A stretch of 9,524 nt of DNA, from NCBI GenBank assembly GCA_016936695.1, contig JAFGXK010000057.1, forward strand, positions 1 to 9,524. The letters are read 5' to 3'. The translations under genes were made by a program, and so were the position numbers. The notes beneath the pieces were generated by a model, which worked only from the letters and a program-made list of their open reading frames with translations, made no database searches and was not told the origin of the DNA. The stretch's first letter is position 1; the number at the start of each line of letters is the position of its first letter. Of the stretch, positions 6,746 through 9,524 are shown in pieces. This stretch comes from Bacteroidales bacterium. GTDB taxonomy: Bacteria > Bacteroidota > Bacteroidia > Bacteroidales > VadinHA17.

Positions 6746-7504
6746 TTACCTGTCAGCCCATTTTTTGAATTCTGCCACCCTGTCGCGGCTTACTACGAAA
6801 AGATCGTTCTGTTCGAGACCTTTCATTGTGAGCTGCAGCCTGCTGGAGGAGTAACTGTACATAATTGTGACCGAGTCGATGTTCACAATACATTCACGGC
6901 TTATCCTGAAGAATTTCCTGGGATCCAACATTTCTTCAAGCTGTTCTAGGGAATAATCGATCCCGTAATCCCTGCCGCCTGTATCGGTGAGGAAAACACT
7001 CCTTTCGCTGATATGGAAATGGCTTATCTCAGAAGCGACTACCGATTTGAATTTTTCCCCGATCTTTATAAGGAATCTTGATTTATACCTGTTCCTGAAT
7101 TCGTTTATAAGCTCGTGGAAATCCCTCCTGAAAGGATCTTTCCTGTCGTAGTACAGCTTCCGGAATTTCTCCAGGGCAGAAGCGAGCGCCTGTTCTTCAA
7201 CAGGCTTGAGCAAGTAGTCAACGCTGTTTACTTTGAAAGCCTTTAGGGTGTATTCGTCGTAGGCAGTGGTGAAAATTACGGGCACATCCACACTGATAGT
7301 CTCGAATATCTCAAAACACAGCCCGTCACCAAGCTGGATATCCATAAGGATAAGATCAGGATCCGGCTTCTCCTGAAGAAGGCTTATTGCCTCTTCGACA
7401 GTTTCTGCAACTCCCGAAATCTTTATCGCCGGGGCAATCTTCTTCAGCATCTTTGAAAGCCTGCTTACAGCCGGCATTTCATCTTCCACAATCATAACAT
7501 TCAT
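6746..7504 (-). CDS. LytTR-family response regulator (REC + LytTR DNA-binding)
   Basis: 252 residues. The receiver domain (about 1-120) has the acidic pocket VEDE (residues 6-9), phospho-acceptor Asp55 in LILMD, the Thr80 switch residue in FTTAY and Lys100-Pro101. The LytTR DNA-binding domain (about 145-250) shows FLIKIGEKFKSV, a YSLEQLEEML-DPRKFFRISRECIVN block and a final FVVSRDRVAEFKKWA; this beta-fold binds promoter DNA, not an HTH. All phosphorylation residues are intact. ATG 7504-7502 overlaps the TGA (7503-7501) of the upstream kinase gene by the ATGA arrangement, so the two are translationally coupled and form one two-component pair. The targets are not known; the exported protein encoded first in the cluster is one candidate signal partner. 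Confidence 0.94.
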   Translation of the reverse strand: MNVMIVEDEMPAVSRLSKMLKKIAPAIKISGVAETVEEAISLLQEKPDPDLILMDIQLGDGLCFEIFETISVDVPVIFTTAYDEYTLKAFKVNSVDYLLKPVEEQALASALEKFRKLYYDRKDPFRRDFHELINEFRNRYKSRFLIKIGEKFKSVVASEISHFHISERSVFLTDTGGRDYGIDYSLEQLEEMLDPRKFFRISRECIVNIDSVTIMYSYSSSRLQLTMKGLEQNDLFVVSRDRVAEFKKWADR

Positions 7505-8556
7505 TTCAGCAAAGGCATTTTAACCGTGAAATAATCATTTGTTTCATCAATAACCAGTTGTCTGCCGGAAATCAGGCTGATCCTCTCGGAAAGGTTCTTC
7601 AAACCTGTTCCGGTCGATTTTGGCTGACTTGCTTTCCTCTGAAGGTTATTCCTGACAACCAGGTTCTGCCCTTCAAAAAATACAGATATGCTGAGAGGCT
7701 TTTCCCTGGTTGCTGCATTGTGCTTTATGGCGTTTTCGATAAGTATAAGAAGGGAGACAGGCAGTATCTGAAAACTGTCAGCTCCTGTATAATCAATGTT
7801 AAGAATTATTTTATCCTCATCCCTCACCCGGTGAAGGTCGAAATACCTGTTTGTCAGTTCGAGTTCCGACTGGATAGGCACCCTGTCCTTCTTTCCGTTT
7901 TCAAGTATGTACCTGTATACTGATGCAAGATTCCCGACGAACTGATCGGCTCTGGCCGGATCGGTATGGATCAGCGACGACACAGTATTGAGGCTGTTGA
8001 AGAGAAAATGCGGATTCACCTGGCTCCTGAGCGTCTCGTTCTGAAAGACAAGGTTCTCCTCCCTCAGCTTCTGCTCCCTTTTCAGGGCATCCTGCCATTG
8101 AATTATAATGAAAATCATTGCTCCGAACGACAATCCACCCAAAGTTGCCCGGAACCAGCCGCTGAACTCATATTCAAAAAACTCCGTGACTGCAACATCC
8201 GGGCCATAACCCCTCAGATATCCAAGCGCAATCCAGCAGAGCAGTATAATAACCAGCGCGGCGACGAAGCACAGAGTGATGAAGACCATGAACCTGACCA
8301 GCATGGTCCGCATGAAATCCTTGCCTGTTGTAGAAGGCTGGTATTCCTTTCCTGCAAAAATCATCCTTGCAGCAAAAATGAAGACTTCCAGTTGTAAAAG
8401 ACCTGTAAGGAATATCAAGAAGATTTCTGCAAAGGGCATTGAATTCTTGTTCCTCAGTAGTGTAAAAACGACCGACAATGCCGATATCACTGCATACATG
8501 ATGTGAGATACGGGCCTTTTCTGGTCGATGAAACTATTCAGAGTCAGCTTTTTCAT
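7501..8556 (-). CDS. Membrane sensor histidine kinase, LytS/YehU type (His_kinase family)
   Basis: 351 residues from ATG 8556, which I prefer over an in-frame TTG at 8583: the sequence from 8556 (MKKLTLNSF) gives a normal N-terminus. Four hydrophobic segments at about 17-35, 43-66, 86-112 and 136-153 form the membrane sensor part with no large extracellular domain. A short coiled linker (about 157-178, KREQKLREENLVFQNETL) leads to the kinase core: His183 in NPHFLFNSLN is the phospho-acceptor, the N-box is ENAIKHN (274-280) and the G-box GTGLKNL (316-322). The protein phosphorylates the partner regulator encoded immediately downstream with a 4-bp overlap. A TAAATTTG sequence (8569-8562, minus strand) just before the ATG matches the -7 consensus, but it is so close to the start that a leaderless message would result; it may be chance. 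It lies 46 bp after the exported protein gene. Confidence 0.93.
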   Translation of the reverse strand: MKKLTLNSFIDQKRPVSHIMYAVISALSVVFTLLRNKNSMPFAEIFLIFLTGLLQLEVFIFAARMIFAGKEYQPSTTGKDFMRTMLVRFMVFITLCFVAALVIILLCWIALGYLRGYGPDVAVTEFFEYEFSGWFRATLGGLSFGAMIFIIIQWQDALKREQKLREENLVFQNETLRSQVNPHFLFNSLNTVSSLIHTDPARADQFVGNLASVYRYILENGKKDRVPIQSELELTNRYFDLHRVRDEDKIILNIDYTGADSFQILPVSLLILIENAIKHNAATREKPLSISVFFEGQNLVVRNNLQRKASQPKSTGTGLKNLSERISLISGRQLVIDETNDYFTVKMPLLK

Positions 8557-8602
8557 TTTCCCAAATTTAAGAGTTATCAACAAGAAAAGCAGAACGTTCA
8601 GA

Positions 8603-9391
8603 TTAATTTATGGGTTCCACCCACAGCTCCCTGACCGTTTTGACCATTATCTTCTGCGGCATTCCCTTGATGTCGATTTCCTGCATTACTCCTCCGTACA
8701 TTACTGCCTTCTCAATGTTCCTGGTCTTTAGAGATACCCATGTTGTTCCCCAGTATTGCTCAGTGCCCTTTGAGTTCATCATGTCCATTGTAATTTCGAG
8801 GAGATTGTCAATGGCAGTAAAATCGATAACGGCGCACATCTCTCCGTCAATCGCCGTAATCCCCTTCCAGCAGATGGTCATCACATTATGGTTATAGGTT
8901 CCTATCTCTGCCATGCTGAATTCGCCGTCAGTCTGTCTGATAACATGAGGTACGTTGAGCTTAAGGGAATCCCAGAACATCCAGGCGTAGGTTTCAAAGG
9001 TCATCATATCCCATATCAGGTTTCTCGCAAGCACATTGTCGGGGTTGGCGGGGAAGTTCTTAAAAGCTTCGGCCGAGAGCATGTTGTCTGAAGGCAGATA
9101 GCTGAAATTTTCTATGTATTCCTGCTTTGTCCCGGCCGGAAAAGGATCATTCAGACTATTCAAATGGGCGATGTAAACATTGTTCCAGGTCATGTGACCG
9201 TCAGAAAATCCCCTGGTATAATCGCCCGTCACCCTCGATGTGCTCTGGAAAGCTCCATAGAGGTCACGGTTGATATGAACGGTGGTCATGCGATATTTCC
9301 GCTGTATTGAAGCAGTGTTCATCTTCGGGAGGGAACTAAGGTACCTGTCAATGAAAGCCTTGTCAACCTGGCTGAACCCTGTATAAGGCAT
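8603..9391 (-). CDS. Hypothetical exported protein, no recognised family (start uncertain)
   Basis: From the first ATG (9391) the protein has 262 residues. The same frame stays open 19 codons further upstream to a stop at 9451-9449 and reads as a signal peptide: a positive Arg, the hydrophobic run LFSFLAGTLIIGGAL, then a likely cleavage GFS^Q as is typical in this phylum. Hence the mature protein probably starts at QVDKAFIDRYL. No ATG, GTG or TTG exists in that upstream stretch. The mature part has many aromatic residues (DMMTFETYAWMFWDSL) and a beta-rich C-terminal half (MCAVIDFTAIDNLLEITMDM, then YWGTTWVSLKTRNIEKAV). I do not recognise the family. It is the first gene of a leftward cluster with the kinase and regulator, so it may be a periplasmic partner of the sensor; that is inference from position only. 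Confidence 0.75.
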   Translation of the reverse strand: MPYTGFSQVDKAFIDRYLSSLPKMNTASIQRKYRMTTVHINRDLYGAFQSTSRVTGDYTRGFSDGHMTWNNVYIAHLNSLNDPFPAGTKQEYIENFSYLPSDNMLSAEAFKNFPANPDNVLARNLIWDMMTFETYAWMFWDSLKLNVPHVIRQTDGEFSMAEIGTYNHNVMTICWKGITAIDGEMCAVIDFTAIDNLLEITMDMMNSKGTEQYWGTTWVSLKTRNIEKAVMYGGVMQEIDIKGMPQKIMVKTVRELWVEPIN

Positions 9392-9458
9392 CAGAGCCCC
9401 CCCGATGATAAGTGTTCCGGCTAAAAAGGAAAATAATCTAGTGTTATGTTAAATATAA

Positions 9459-9492
9459 TTTGACGTATATTTAAAATATTTTTGTATATTTG
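9459..9492 (+). promoter_or_regulatory. Promoter facing right (-33 TTTG, -7 TATATTTG)
   Basis: TTTG at 9459-9462 and TATATTTG at 9485-9492 fit the Bacteroidota -33/-7 pattern with 22 bp between them, slightly above the usual spacing. Transcription would start near 9497-9500 and run off the right edge. An ATG at 9507 opens a frame (MIRYKI) that remains open to the window end and may be the start of the controlled gene; the leader would then be only about 10 nt. Confidence 0.5.
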
Positions 9493-9507
9493 GGAAAAAT
9501 ATACAAA
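9481..9507. repeat. Perfect 11-bp inverted repeat, likely operator
   Basis: TTTGTATATTT (9481-9491) and AAATATACAAA (9497-9507) are exact reverse complements separated by 5 bp (GGGAA). The left arm contains almost the whole -7 box and the right arm covers the expected transcription start. A third half-site, GTATATTT at 9465-9472, lies 19 bp upstream in the same direction as the left arm. The position suits a repressor-binding site. Confidence 0.6.
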
Positions 9508-9524
9508 TGATACGGTATAAAATT
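9507..9524 (+). CDS. Possible start of a + strand gene cut by the window edge
   Basis: ATG at 9507 is followed by five open codons (reading MIRYKI) up to the last base. Support comes only from the promoter and palindrome directly upstream; six codons cannot identify a product. The true start may lie beyond the window. Confidence 0.25.

Noticed and set aside
7558..8397. Open frames on the + strand opposite the histidine kinase gene (7558-7923 and 7966-8397)
   Set aside because: They lie antisense to a kinase gene with all its motifs intact, and their translations are low-complexity mixtures without any recognisable domain. They are shadow frames.
8557..8583. TTG at 8583 as the start of the histidine kinase
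   Set aside because: ATG 8556, followed by an ordinary Met-Lys-Lys start, is more likely; the extra nine codons overlap a TAAATTTG promoter-like sequence and add no recognisable feature.

Overview
The window looks like chromosomal DNA from a member of the Bacteroidota, probably an uncultured environmental Bacteroidales-type organism. The evidence is moderate GC, several promoter -7 boxes of the TAnnTTTG type, A-rich rather than Shine-Dalgarno-like start regions, signal peptides that end just before Gln, and protein families common in that phylum (long-form RsgA, LytS/LytTR pairs, GH30, DUF6544, DUF4342). No tRNA, rRNA, CRISPR array, transposase or phage gene was seen.

Left part (1-4592, all + strand): the 3' part of a serine beta-lactamase-fold hydrolase, a DUF6544-family protein, a VOC/glyoxalase-fold protein probably co-transcribed with it, an unrecognised 376-residue cytoplasmic protein, and a long-form RsgA ribosome-maturation GTPase. 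These look like independent housekeeping or accessory genes, not one pathway.

Middle (4593-6732, + strand): a secreted GH30 glycoside hydrolase, followed by a 243-bp intergenic region with two copies of a GC-rich repeat, a good promoter, and a small DUF4342 protein. Two intergenic spots, at 2217-2244 and 4652-4679, each carry four copies of a degenerate 7-bp repeat (RCCGCNN).

Right part (6746-9448, - strand): a three-gene cluster transcribed leftwards. It holds an unrecognised exported protein, then a membrane LytS-type histidine kinase, then a LytTR response regulator whose ATG overlaps the kinase stop. The exported protein has a clear signal-peptide-like upstream reading frame but no visible start codon for it. 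The DUF4342 gene and the response regulator meet tail to tail with 13 bp between them.

Far right (9451-9524): a very AT-rich divergent regulatory region with a + strand promoter. Its -7 box lies inside a perfect 11-bp inverted repeat, probably the operator of a gene that begins at or beyond the window edge.

Most of the window is ordinary. The points most worth a second look are the repeated heptamers, the operator palindrome, the missing start codon of the exported protein and the link of that protein to a two-component system.
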